In this document: positions 24,121-31,497 of the stretch, in pieces
Numbering within the stretch: position 1 is the first letter of the stretch
How the letters are laid out: every line of letters begins with the position of its first letter
IMG/VR virus record: IMGVR_UViG_3300034520_000068
Span: 1 to 64,000 of that record
Strand: one strand, 5' to 3'
Length of the DNA stretch: 64,000 nucleotides
Source: a virus
Notes under the pieces: model-generated
What the model was told of the DNA's origin: nothing
Seen by the model: only the letters and a program-made list of their open reading frames with translations
The model's database searches: none
Translations under genes and position numbers: made by a program

Positions 24121-24357
24121 GTGAAAACATTGTCCCCCAGCGAAAAAGCCCTTTTAGGGGCGATTCGCTCCGCCCTGAAGTTCGGAGAAATTGCCCCACT
24201 TGCTACAAATGATGAAGTCAAAGAGTATATACTTTCCACTACAGACACCACGGAAAAAGAATTTTCTACTGAAGCAGAAGGCATTTTCAAAAAACTAGAT
24301 GTTGATAGTTTGGTCGGCGCAGTTTCAAAGGCTGAATTTCTAGGGTTGATACCATGA
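24121..24357 (+). CDS. Hypothetical early protein
   Basis: 78 residues from GTG 24121, three bases after the ADP-ribosyltransferase stop, with GGGAGGTG upstream. Helical and amphipathic. Tight coupling to the enzyme gene raises the possibility of a partner or regulator, but there is no motif to support it. Confidence 0.6.
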   Translation: MKTLSPSEKALLGAIRSALKFGEIAPLATNDEVKEYILSTTDTTEKEFSTEAEGIFKKLDVDSLVGAVSKAEFLGLIP

Positions 24358-25118
24358 AAAAATATACAAAAGATGCGCTAGTCGAGCAAATACGAAAATC
24401 TATACAATCTCTGGGCTATGTGCCCTCGTTGCCAGAATACAACAAACTCCGATTGAAACCCACGGAGCAAACCATCAGAAGACACGGCCTGACTTGGAGC
24501 GAAGCTATGAACCTTGCCGGATATACCACTCGAAAAGTTGATTTTCTATCGAAAGAAGAAATGCTTGAACAGTTGAAAAAGTATATCTCTATACATGGTC
24601 CTGTAATATCGTATCAAGACTATTTGCGTGACTATCAAAGATATGACCTACCAAGCCCATCTACATTGATTCGTCAATTCGGTTCTTTCAAAAAAGCCAT
24701 TGAGGAGGCCGGGGGAAGTACTCCCTACCGTATGATTGAATACACAAAAGAGGATTTGATATTTTTTCTGCAAGAATACTATCGAAAATACAAGGTTGCA
24801 CCAACTATGCCCGAATGGGAAGTATATTCGGAGAAAAACAATCTCCCTGGAAAAAGCGCATTCCAAAACATTTTCAAAAGGTGGAATCTAGCATTGGAAG
24901 CCGCCGGATTGGTGCCGAATTTGCGAAGGACTCCAAAATGGGATAGAGAGAAAATCCTTTCAGCACTACGTGAAAACTTTTCTACAATGCCAGGAAGGAG
25001 GGAGTACGAAAAATTGAGCAAAGGTAATAAAGATATCCCTTCTTCCACCACAGTTGTCCGGTTTTTTGGCTCCCTTGCAAATGCGTTTATGCAAGCATTT
25101 GCAAAAGATAGCCAGTAG
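24354..25118 (+). CDS. Tandem HNH-associated repeat protein (DNA-binding)
   Basis: 254 residues made of four imperfect ~60-residue repeats. Each starts like (T/S)KE(E/D)xLxxxL, has a PSxxEY/D step and ends in T(V/L)xRxFG(S/T)(F/W)xxAxxxAG. This matches the repeat found beside HNH or homing endonuclease domains, thought to bind DNA. No nuclease motif is left. It overlaps the previous gene by 4 bases (ATGA). A stand-alone repeat array could act as a site-specific DNA-binding regulator. Confidence 0.7.
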   Translation: MKKYTKDALVEQIRKSIQSLGYVPSLPEYNKLRLKPTEQTIRRHGLTWSEAMNLAGYTTRKVDFLSKEEMLEQLKKYISIHGPVISYQDYLRDYQRYDLPSPSTLIRQFGSFKKAIEEAGGSTPYRMIEYTKEDLIFFLQEYYRKYKVAPTMPEWEVYSEKNNLPGKSAFQNIFKRWNLALEAAGLVPNLRRTPKWDREKILSALRENFSTMPGRREYEKLSKGNKDIPSSTTVVRFFGSLANAFMQAFAKDSQ

Positions 25119-25146
25119 GGCAAGGCCAGCACGGTGCAAGCCCGTG

Positions 25147-25168
25147 CCGCAGGGTTTTATCCCTGCGC
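25147..25168 (+). promoter_or_regulatory. UUUUAU-loop hairpin in leader
   Basis: CGCAGGG and CCCTGCG form a seven-pair stem with loop TTTTAT, about 30 bases before the 25200 start. Related TTTAT-containing hairpins occur in later leaders of this operon. Confidence 0.5.
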
Positions 25169-25199
25169 CGCTCAACCTACAACATAAGGAGGAATAAAA

Positions 25200-25448
25200 A
25201 TGTTTTCCACAAAAAAAGAATTTACCGAATTCTGCAAAGAAATTTCGGCCCAAACTTCAAAAAAGTACACTCTTGTGGTGTTTCGGGACCGGACTGTTGC
25301 TCGTGTCACCGGCCCCTGGGAAGCCCGGAAGCCGGTATGGTGCAGTTTCGAGGGGGAGTTTTCCCCTGCAGAAGTCTTCAACGCCCTGTACGAGGCGTAC
25401 GAAGACGAAGACGGGGTCCCTTGTGTCCCGTATTCGGAGCACAAGTAG
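25200..25448 (+). CDS. Hypothetical early protein
   Basis: 82 residues with AAGGAGGAATAAAA upstream. Beta-rich centre (YTLVVFRDRTVARVTGPWEARKPVW) and an acidic C-terminus. No family recognised. Confidence 0.65.
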   Translation: MFSTKKEFTEFCKEISAQTSKKYTLVVFRDRTVARVTGPWEARKPVWCSFEGEFSPAEVFNALYEAYEDEDGVPCVPYSEHK

Positions 25449-25564
25449 GGCAAAGCCAATGCCCGCATCCCCGGAGCAATCCGGGGATTATTAACGACCA
25501 CAACGGGCCGTCGTAAATATTATACATGCGGCGGCCTCCAAAATCAAGATTGGAGGTTTTATCA

Positions 25565-25777
25565 ATGAGATATATTAAAACCGGGTATTATAACGAATTT
25601 GTCACGTTTGAACATGAAGGCAAAATTTATACTCGTGACTTGTATGGCGTCAATGAAAATGATTATTCCATGAAAGGGTATTTTGAATTCAACGACAAAG
25701 AATATTGCTTAACGAAGCAGTTAAAACTTTCCCCTAACGGAGCAACGGTATTAGATATTAGCATAAAGGAGGTTTAA
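25565..25777 (+). CDS. Hypothetical early protein
   Basis: 70 residues from ATG 25565, chosen for GGAGGTTTTATCA directly upstream. Beta-rich, acidic and aromatic (YTRDLYGVNENDYSMKGYFEF). The GGAGG-TTTTATCA-ATG start cassette recurs in the next genes. Confidence 0.65.
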   Translation: MRYIKTGYYNEFVTFEHEGKIYTRDLYGVNENDYSMKGYFEFNDKEYCLTKQLKLSPNGATVLDISIKEV

Positions 25778-25780
25778 TCA

Positions 25781-26374
25781 ATGTTTTCACGTTTAAACAC
25801 CGCCGAAAAACGGCAGGAAGCAAGAAAGTTTTACCTTGAAGGATGCGACGTTAAAGAATATCCCGAATTGGATTGTATTATTGGGATATCCCGAACCGGT
25901 AAGCCATGTGCTATGGCATTTGTCGGCACTGCTGGCAGGCCAGAGTGGCATTATCTCTTCAAAACTACCGCCGACATGAACGCATACATTGAGAAGTATT
26001 TACAGAGCCGTAAAAAAATAATCGAGTATAAACAACAGCGCAAACAATCCCGCAAAGCTCCTGCTTTATATGCAGTTCCTTTCAAGCCGGGCGATATCCT
26101 TTATGATTCTTGGGGATGGGAGCAGACAAACGTAGATTTTTACGAGGTTGTGCAGGTCAAGACGGCAAGCACAATCATTATTAGGCAGATTGCAAAAAAT
26201 ACGACTGAAACGGGCTTTATGAGCGGATACACTACACCAAGACCGGGCGAATATATTGGCGAACCACAGCAAAAGCGCATTTCATGGCTTAATGGGGAGC
26301 CTTATATAAAATCTCAATATGGCAGTATCAGCAAATGGGATGGTAAGCCTGTTCTTTGCAGTTGGTATGCGTAA
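25781..26374 (+). CDS. Conserved mobile-element protein of unknown function
   Basis: 197 residues. The C-terminal segment GDILYDSWGWEQTNVDFYEVVQV followed by SWLNGEPYIKSQYGSISKWDGKP is a pattern I associate with conserved proteins of plasmids and integrative elements, function unknown. The N-terminal domain (residues 1-85) is separate and ends in a basic linker (KKIIEYKQQRKQSRK). Possible anti-defence or plasmid-biology role, unproven. Confidence 0.65.
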   Translation: MFSRLNTAEKRQEARKFYLEGCDVKEYPELDCIIGISRTGKPCAMAFVGTAGRPEWHYLFKTTADMNAYIEKYLQSRKKIIEYKQQRKQSRKAPALYAVPFKPGDILYDSWGWEQTNVDFYEVVQVKTASTIIIRQIAKNTTETGFMSGYTTPRPGEYIGEPQQKRISWLNGEPYIKSQYGSISKWDGKPVLCSWYA

Positions 26375-26469
26375 AGCCCCGAGGTTGCCCCGCAAGGGGA
26401 GCGGTAAAATTCCGCAGGCCCGAAAGGGCCAACGCTCACAGGCTTTATCCGGGAAAGGAGGGTTTATTG

Positions 26470-26685
26470 ATGAGTATTTTTCATTTTACACGGCAAGAAC
26501 TCAAGCAAAAGCAAGCACATGACTTTAAGGAAGGTAATGTGGTTGTGTGTGGCAAATATTTTATTTGGATTAAATACGGACCTTATAAAGAATATCCTTT
26601 ACGCACAACTGTTAGTACTAAAAATGATTTTCGGGACCTGCCGTTGCATAAATGGCCTTATTATATCCGAGATTTTGTAAATTAA
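26470..26685 (+). CDS. Hypothetical early protein
   Basis: 71 residues from ATG 26470, preceded by GGAGGGTTTATTG. Aromatic and basic (CGKYFIWIKYGPYKEYPLR). The long leader (26375-26469) contains GGCCCGAAAGGGCC, a hairpin with a GNRA-like loop. Confidence 0.6.
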   Translation: MSIFHFTRQELKQKQAHDFKEGNVVVCGKYFIWIKYGPYKEYPLRTTVSTKNDFRDLPLHKWPYYIRDFVN

Positions 26686-26720
26686 CGAATAAAAAAAGGA
26701 GAGGAAGGAGGGGTTTATTG

Positions 26721-26951
26721 ATGCGGTATTATGAAGCCAAGCCCAAAAACGGGCGGCTTACCGAACGTCACAAAACCGAATTAAAAAAAGCCGGTTTTAA
26801 ATGGGCTGGTTTGGGCTGGATTGCTATAGCCGACCGTCCCCCAAAAGTTTGGGGGTGTACTGTGAAGGCTATTAAGCCACCGTCCCATAAAGTAGTCATT
26901 AAAACTGAGCAGGATTGGGATAAATTCTTGGGGAAGATTTTTGGGTTATAA
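26721..26951 (+). CDS. Hypothetical early basic protein
   Basis: 76 residues from ATG 26721 with GGAGGGGTTTATTG upstream. Begins MRYYEAKPKNGRLTERHK; basic, with WAGLGWIAIADRPPKVWG. The N-terminal pattern resembles small conserved proteins of mobile elements but no function is known. Confidence 0.6.
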   Translation: MRYYEAKPKNGRLTERHKTELKKAGFKWAGLGWIAIADRPPKVWGCTVKAIKPPSHKVVIKTEQDWDKFLGKIFGL

Positions 26952-27000
26952 ACGGGGGTTTATCAGTCCCCGCAATAATTCATAGAAAGGAGGGATTCGT

Positions 27001-27186
27001 GTGACCAACGCACAATGTCAGGCTTATGCGGTTATAGCCGTCCGGAATCTCATCCGTGACGGCATAATAAAATCCAACATAAAGAAGGTTTATCGAGCAA
27101 TAGACCGGGAACTTTATCAGCTATTCGATGAAATTGGCGAAGAAGAAGCCGAAGAAAGAGCCGCAAGAATACTCACCGGGGCTTGA
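27001..27186 (+). CDS. Hypothetical early protein
   Basis: 61 residues from GTG 27001, with AAAGGAGGGATTC upstream. Two helices, acidic C-terminus (DEIGEEEAEERAARIL). No family recognised. Confidence 0.6.
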   Translation: MTNAQCQAYAVIAVRNLIRDGIIKSNIKKVYRAIDRELYQLFDEIGEEEAEERAARILTGA

Positions 27187-27241
27187 ATAGGGGTTTATTA
27201 GGACCTCAAAAATTCATAGGGAGGAAGGGGAAATACCAAAC

Positions 27242-27442
27242 ATGCATAGGCTTGAAATAAAAGAACCGTATATTGTTAACAATTGCAGGGGTAGCTATGA
27301 AAGAAAAGCCGTGCCTGTATTTCATTCATGGCGGTATAAATGCGTAGCAGTATCCGAAAATAAACAGGCATTAATAGATTATGCAGAACAATTACCTTTA
27401 GATATGTTCTATCAGCGAGAAAGGGTATATAAGATTGAATAA
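27242..27442 (+). CDS. Hypothetical early protein
   Basis: 66 residues from ATG 27242, with GGGAGGAAGGGGAAATACCAAAC upstream. Mixed, aromatic and basic (KAVPVFHSWRYKCVAVSEN). No family recognised. Confidence 0.6.
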   Translation: MHRLEIKEPYIVNNCRGSYERKAVPVFHSWRYKCVAVSENKQALIDYAEQLPLDMFYQRERVYKIE

Positions 27443-27503
27443 CCCCAAAACATATGGGGTTTATCAGGGCGAAGTTTAATTCATGGAAGGAGGTATAACA
27501 AAT

Positions 27504-27650
27504 ATGAGGATGGATAACTATGATAGGCGCAAATGTTCTATCTGTCGGCGTGAATATGAAACAACCGACAGTGAATCAAAAATATGCCCCTTGTGTAGGG
27601 CTGACGAATTGAGGTATAAAGCACAGAAATCGATAAATAAAACATCTTAG
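27504..27650 (+). CDS. Small zinc-finger-like protein
   Basis: 48 residues from ATG 27504, with GGAAGGAGG upstream. CSIC (residues 11-14) and CPLC (28-31) form a treble-clef or ribbon-like four-Cys zinc site in a basic protein. Probably nucleic-acid or protein binding. Confidence 0.65.
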   Translation: MRMDNYDRRKCSICRREYETTDSESKICPLCRADELRYKAQKSINKTS

Positions 27651-27699
27651 GAGGGTTTATTAGTGTAAAGTTTTATTCATGCGAAGGAGGCGAACACTC

Positions 27700-28272
27700 A
27701 TGCTCAAACTCCCGAAAATCGTCAGCAAAGACGGGATTCTAGCCATGCTTGACCAAATTAACACAAAATGTTCTACCGGTGCCCGCAACCACGCCATAAT
27801 CATGATGATGTGGCGGTGTGGTTTGCGGGTGTCGGAGGTCTGCAATTTGACGCCAGCCGACGTAAACATAGATAGCGGGTCAATTTATGTCCAGCAGGGG
27901 AAGGGGAAAAAGGACAGATACACGTACATGGATATGATGACACTAGAATCCGTCAATCGTTGGCTCAAAATCCGGCCCGACAGTCCTTACTTTTTCTGCA
28001 CTCTCGAAGGTGGGCAACTACAGCAAAGATACGTCCGGGAGGTATGCTATCGGATATCAAAAAAAGCGGGGGTTTATATTCAAGATGGCACAAAAAAGAA
28101 GCCCGTCAGCCCCCACAAGCTCAGGCATACATGTCTTACGAGCTTGTTGAAAAGTGGGTTTAATATCAGGGAAGTGCAGGAAATTGCAGGTCATGCCAGC
28201 ATAAATACAACACAAATCTATCTCCATGTCGACAACCAAGAGCTGGCGGCAAAGATGCGGAGCAGGAAATAA
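27700..28272 (+). CDS. Short tyrosine recombinase (XerC/D-like catalytic domain)
   Basis: 190 residues from ATG 27700, with AAGGAGG upstream. The full catalytic set is visible: Arg in CGLRVSE, Lys in GKGKKDR, H-x-x-R in HKLRHT, His in GHASINTTQIY and the nucleophile Tyr in YLHV. The core-binding N-terminal domain seems shortened compared with usual ~300-residue Xer proteins. It is not next to attP in integrase orientation. It could resolve multimers of the circular genome or invert a segment; no target sites are recognised. Confidence 0.85.
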   Translation: MLKLPKIVSKDGILAMLDQINTKCSTGARNHAIIMMMWRCGLRVSEVCNLTPADVNIDSGSIYVQQGKGKKDRYTYMDMMTLESVNRWLKIRPDSPYFFCTLEGGQLQQRYVREVCYRISKKAGVYIQDGTKKKPVSPHKLRHTCLTSLLKSGFNIREVQEIAGHASINTTQIYLHVDNQELAAKMRSRK

Positions 28273-28375
28273 GGCGGGGGTTTATCCGCACACCAAAAGA
28301 TTCATAGGCCGGGATTTATCAGCAACAAAAAAGATTCATAGCTTTACAAAAAATAAACAAAGGAGATGATTCGAT

Positions 28376-28585
28376 ATGGCTCATCCATGGCCCACAAAAA
28401 AAGACGGCGCAGATGCCGCAATTGCTATAAGGGATATATATAACACAACCGGCACATTGCCGGAGGAAATGGTGACGGCTTACAAAAAAATGCTCAAGAC
28501 GGCAAGGCCGGGAGTTATCCAGTCATTTTTCGAGGCGCTGGCGAAGGAGTGCCCCGAGGCATTGAAGTTTTTTATTAAACAGTAA
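28376..28585 (+). CDS. Hypothetical early protein
   Basis: 69 residues from ATG 28376, with AAAGGAGATGATTCGAT upstream. Helical (DGADAAIAIRDIYNTTG, MVTAYKKMLKTAR). Last gene of early module A, followed within 10 bases by a strong promoter for a non-coding RNA. Confidence 0.65.
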   Translation: MAHPWPTKKDGADAAIAIRDIYNTTGTLPEEMVTAYKKMLKTARPGVIQSFFEALAKECPEALKFFIKQ

Positions 28586-28591
28586 ACCACA

Positions 28592-28620
28592 TTGACATTA
28601 ATATATTAATATGCTAATAT
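28592..28620 (+). promoter_or_regulatory. Promoter of the attP-proximal non-coding RNA
   Basis: TTGACA (28592-28597), 17-base spacer, TAATAT (28615-28620). Start expected near 28627. No protein gene with a ribosome site follows before the terminator at 28876. Confidence 0.8.
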
Positions 28621-28626
28621 TAGTTT

Positions 28627-28903
28627 GGATGGTTTTTCATAGCTATATAGGGGCAAATATAGCTATATAGGAAATCAGCGATACGGTAAGCATAGAGGAT
28701 GCAAATTTTAGTCTACCTGCGTACGGCCAGCCGGGGGGAAACTCGGCAGAGGTGCAGGGTAAGTCCGAAGAGTGCCTGTGACACAACGGTCGTACGCGAA
28801 GGGATTGCAACAACTTTAATTTTTCTCTAGCACTGTTAGTGCTAGAAACTTTTAGCCTACCTAGCTAGGGGAGAAGGGCCCGGAGTAAAATCCGGGCTTT
28901 TTC
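28627..28903 (+). ncRNA. Structured non-coding RNA next to attP
   Basis: About 277 nt from promoter to terminator. A perfect 10-pair helix (28719-28728 with 28788-28797, one G-U) closes a junction holding hairpins GCCGGG/CTCGGC (28730-28747) and CAGG/CCTG (28755-28778). Other elements are hairpin GCAT/ATGC (28690-28702), a perfect 9-pair hairpin (28826-28846) and two copies of TAGCTATATAGG (28640 and 28660) that can each pair with CCTACCTAGCTA (28857-28868). Two competing partners for one strand suggest a conformational switch. It matches no RNA family I can name. Confidence 0.68.
28876..28902 (+). terminator. Terminator of the attP-proximal RNA
   Basis: GCCCGGA (28878-28884) pairs with TCCGGGC (28891-28897), followed by TTTTTCTCGTTTTT. 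A standard strong intrinsic terminator. Confidence 0.88.
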
Positions 28904-28980
28904 TCGTTTTTATGCAAGGTTATACAGCCATCGTACAGCCAACAAGAAGCCTGAAAAAGCCATAACATAAAGCCGAACCA

Positions 28981-29029
<49 letters not shown>

Positions 29030-29037
29030 GAAAAAAC

Positions 29038-29066
29038 CGCTTGTCCGTAAGGATAAGCGTTTTTAT
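29038..29066. terminator. Hairpin with T-tract downstream of attP core
   Basis: CGCTTGTCC and GGATAAGCG (one G-U) around a GTAA loop, then TTTTTATT. It probably replaces the terminator of the host tRNA gene after integration and may belong to the region of host identity. Confidence 0.7.
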
Positions 29067-29135
29067 TACTTTTCTGAAAATTTTTCTGGATGGCGGAAAT
29101 TTAGGGCGGTAGCCAACACACAGCCAACACGAAAA

Positions 29136-30179
29136 TTAGATAAGATTGATATTCTTTCTCAATTCTTCAATATCGGTATGAGTATAGATATTGGCTGTTG
29201 TAGCATAGTCGCTATGACCAATTAACTTTTGGATAAATACGGTCTCGGCTCCTGCATTTGAAAGCAAAGTTGCAAAAGTATGGCGGCAACAATGAGGATT
29301 TAATTTTCTTATTTCCAATTTTTCCAATGTCGGATAATAAATATATTTTCTATAGTAATCTGCACTCATTTTTTTGCCATTTTTTTTGCATATAATTGTT
29401 TCTCCGTTTTGTTTATATCTTGCCTCAATATATTTAAATATCTTTGGATGTATGGGTATAATCCGATTTTTGCCTGCATCAGTTTTTATCCCGCCAGTAA
29501 TAAGTTGTTTTTCTAAATCTATATTAAATTTAGTTAACGTCAACATTTCCGTTATCCGCATGCCAGTATAAATCATTATTAATATTGTATCTACCCATTC
29601 TATTTTATCTACATTATCCAGCATTTTTTGTATTTCAAGGTCTGTAAAAATATCTTTTTCGTTTTTATCAAAAGAAGGCATTTCTATTAAAGTTGCATAG
29701 TTTTTATTTACAATATCATTAGCGATTGCATAAGAATATAAACTTGTAGCCAATGCTTTTATTTTAGTTAATGTCGATTGACTTTTTTTGTTTTTATAAC
29801 ATTCTGTAATAATATCTTGTAATTGTGCGGTCCTAATATCTTTTACCTTTATATTTTCGTATTTAGACAAATATTTCCACGCTGCTTTATAATTATTTAT
29901 TGTATCTTTTGAAATATATTCATATTTACTGCTAGACCATTCTTTATACAAATCCCCGAGTGTAATATTTGCCTTTGGCGATATCGGTTCTTTGCGATTC
30001 ATCGCCAGTGCATCCATAGCCTCCTGCCTGGTTTCAAAATAACCTATTATTTGACGCTGTTGTTTCCCATCTGGTGTCCATCCTGTCGTTATTCGGGCAA
30101 CCCACGGCCTTCTCCTTCTGCCATTGAGCCGATAAGTAGCACCATATCCATTCGGATTCCGCATCTGCTTTCTTTTCAA
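29136..30179 (-). CDS. int: Tyrosine integrase
   Basis: 347 residues. An AP2-like arm-binding domain (GYGATYRLNGRRRRPWVARI...YFETRQEAMDALA, residues about 9-58), a SAM-like core-binding domain and a catalytic domain with Arg in TGMRITE, Lys in GGIKTDAGKNR, HCCRHT, GHSDYATT and Tyr in YTHT. It catalyses site-specific recombination between attP and a host tRNA-Ala gene. It overlaps the ImmA-like gene upstream by 4 bases, so integration is coupled to repressor-side transcription. Confidence 0.95.
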   Translation of the reverse strand: MKRKQMRNPNGYGATYRLNGRRRRPWVARITTGWTPDGKQQRQIIGYFETRQEAMDALAMNRKEPISPKANITLGDLYKEWSSSKYEYISKDTINNYKAAWKYLSKYENIKVKDIRTAQLQDIITECYKNKKSQSTLTKIKALATSLYSYAIANDIVNKNYATLIEMPSFDKNEKDIFTDLEIQKMLDNVDKIEWVDTILIMIYTGMRITEMLTLTKFNIDLEKQLITGGIKTDAGKNRIIPIHPKIFKYIEARYKQNGETIICKKNGKKMSADYYRKYIYYPTLEKLEIRKLNPHCCRHTFATLLSNAGAETVFIQKLIGHSDYATTANIYTHTDIEELRKNINLI

Positions 30180-30544
30180 TTAAATTCCTCCTTTGTATAT
30201 TTTAATTGAATATTTAAATAATAATCTGCAAATTTATCCGCTTCTTGTTCGGAACTTTCATGCCGAATGTCCAGCCCCGGGGTAATAAAATAACTGCCCT
30301 GCGGCATGTCATATATAATATGTTTTATTTCATGAAGTAGCGTTTTTATCTGTGTTTCGTGGTTTATATTATCATTGATAATTATTAGATAAGCTCCTGA
30401 CGGGTCGGCGTAAACAAAGCCATAAATCGTTTTTAGACTTGCCGTAGCGACAGTTATGTTATAGCTTCGCAGTAAATCATAAAATTTAATATTATCTTCA
30501 AGGCAATCAATAAGGGATTGTTCCGTAAGATGATGTTCCGTCAC
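30176..30544 (-). CDS. ImmA/IrrE-family metallopeptidase
   Basis: 122 residues from GTG 30544, preceded by GGGGGATGG. HEIKH (residues 71-75) is the zinc site, with the third ligand region SSEQEADKFADYY near residue 100. In ICEBs1 and many prophages such proteins cleave the neighbouring XRE repressor to trigger induction. It lies directly downstream of the repressor gene, as that model predicts. Confidence 0.88.
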   Translation of the reverse strand: MTEHHLTEQSLIDCLEDNIKFYDLLRSYNITVATASLKTIYGFVYADPSGAYLIIINDNINHETQIKTLLHEIKHIIYDMPQGSYFITPGLDIRHESSEQEADKFADYYLNIQLKYTKEEFN

Positions 30545-30574
30545 GAGTCCATCCCCCTGCTAATAAAAATAATA

Positions 30575-30964
30575 TTAAATTTGTGTTGCGGCTTGTTCGT
30601 TTTTAAATCGTTTTATCAACATCAAAATAGTTTTTATATCTTCTTCGCCCAGCTCCTTCGCTTGTTTCATCATCAGGTTTAAATCCTCCCGCCTGCTAAT
30701 TTCTTCCCAAAACTTCAATATTTCCGGGTTGTTTTTTATTACTTCCGTGATTTTTTCCGCCGGTGTTCTTATATTTGTATAACCAAGCAAATAATCAATA
30801 CTGACATTGAAAAATTTGGCTATTTGTTTTAATGTATCAGGGTCCGGTGTGCGCTGGTTTGTTTCATACATTCCTATTCTTCCCGGGGTTAGATTCAGCT
30901 TTTTTGCCAATTGCTTCTGCGTCAAGTGCATTTCTTTCCTTAATTCTTTTATTCTTTCTCCAAT
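30575..30964 (-). CDS. XRE-family phage repressor (CI-like), apparent non-AUG start
   Basis: About 129 residues if started at ATT 30964. The helix-turn-helix (LTQKQLAKKLNLTPGRIGMYETNQRTP) is complete only with the upstream residues GERIKELRKE, the usual first helix. No ATG, GTG or TTG lies there before an in-frame TGA, but GAGAGGTG sits 7-10 bases before ATA/ATT codons. ATG 30931, with AAGGAAAG upstream, gives a 118-residue form lacking helix 1. The C-terminal part is helical and lacks a LexA-like protease, fitting regulation by the ImmA-like peptidase. Confidence 0.85.
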   Translation of the reverse strand: MGERIKELRKEMHLTQKQLAKKLNLTPGRIGMYETNQRTPDPDTLKQIAKFFNVSIDYLLGYTNIRTPAEKITEVIKNNPEILKFWEEISRREDLNLMMKQAKELGEEDIKTILMLIKRFKNEQAATQI

Positions 30965-31008
30965 TATCTGACATCACCTCTCGATAATATTTTGCTTTGT
31001 TTTTCTTT

Positions 31009-31111
31009 AATTTATCACGGTATGTTATATTTATCAATACTTATCACGAAAAGAAAATATTTTTAAAAAAACTATTGACGATTTTAACGATATGTGATAT
31101 ATTCTTATCAG
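31009..31111. promoter_or_regulatory. Lysogeny switch: divergent promoters and operators
   Basis: Repressor promoter on minus: TTGATA (31037-31032), 17 bases, TAAATT (31014-31009). Rightward promoter on plus: TTGACG (31075-31080), 17 bases, TATATT (31098-31103). TTATCAC-like sites at 31012, 31031 and 31041 overlap the repressor promoter, and GTGATA/TTATCA (31094-31110) make an inverted repeat over the rightward -10. This layout gives mutual repression by repressor and Cro-like proteins. Confidence 0.75.
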
Positions 31112-31296
31112 AACGTTGCGAAGGGGATGATCAAAATTACAAAACGTGAAAAAGCGGAGGTGATATTTAAGGAATTAAATAAATACATACAAATCGATGC
31201 CAAATTTTAAGGAAATTTATTTAAAAGCAATGGAAAGGGGGTTATGCAAGATAGAATTACAATTGAATAAAACTTAAGTGCTAAGGGGGTCTATTT
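31112..31296 (+). other. Leader between rightward promoter and first lytic gene
   Basis: Contains two very short open frames (27 codons from about 31127, 26 codons from about 31191) with poor or absent ribosome-site spacing. I do not call them genes. Nothing else is visible. Confidence 0.4.
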
Positions 31297-31461
31297 ATGG
31301 AACTGGAATGGGTTCTCTGCCCGCTTTGCGGAACAAAATTATGTCGGAGGGACCCAGCAGTCAATGTAGAATTTACCGGAATTTACATTGACTGTAAAAA
31401 ATGCAAGCAACGGATTGAAATAAAACCAGTGCCAGTACCAGTGCCAGTGCCGGTCACTTAG
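31297..31461 (+). CDS. Cysteine-rich KTR-like small protein
   Basis: 54 residues from ATG 31297, with AAGGGGG upstream. CPLCGTKLCRR and DCKKCKQRIEI form the two-knuckle zinc ribbon of the Cys-rich KTR / Com-like family common in Clostridia phages. The C-terminus is a run of Pro-Val repeats encoded by tandem CCAGTG hexamers. First gene after the rightward promoter. Function unknown; relatives of Com regulate translation in Mu. Confidence 0.7.
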   Translation: MELEWVLCPLCGTKLCRRDPAVNVEFTGIYIDCKKCKQRIEIKPVPVPVPVPVT

Positions 31462-31497
31462 TGACTTTGAGTGCCAGTGCCTGTGTCAGTGCCAGTC
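31427..31497 (+). repeat. GTGCCA hexamer repeats
   Basis: Tandem and near-tandem CCAGTG units encode the Pro-Val tail and continue past the stop codon up to the terminator stem. The array could expand or contract by slippage and change the tail length. Confidence 0.65.

Larger units (their letters stand above)
26954..28339 (+). repeat. Six-copy bipartite TTTAT-N15-TTCAT leader motif
   Basis: Copies begin at 26959, 27194, 27460, 27656, 28281 and 28315. TTTAT and TTCAT are separated by exactly 15 bases in five copies and 14 in one. GGG precedes TTTAT in most, and TTCAT is usually followed by (A/G)G. Copies lie in successive gene gaps just before the ribosome sites. The 20-base period suggests protein binding on one DNA face or a conserved mRNA element. 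Confidence 0.65.

Noticed and set aside
28700-28831. A 43-codon open frame (MQILVYLRTASRGETRQ...) inside the attP-proximal RNA, vaguely like a serine recombinase N-terminus
   Set aside because: The AGAGG directly abuts the ATG with no spacer, the similarity fades after about 10 residues, and the same bases form a 10-pair RNA helix.
28627-28903. Assigning the RNA to group I or II introns, riboswitches, HEARO/omega RNA, 6S or tmRNA
   Set aside because: I could not match the conserved motifs of these families; no associated IscB, reverse transcriptase or intron-split gene is present.
31127-31271. Two tiny open frames (27 and 26 codons) after the rightward promoter
   Set aside because: Ribosome-site spacing is wrong or absent and composition is uninformative.
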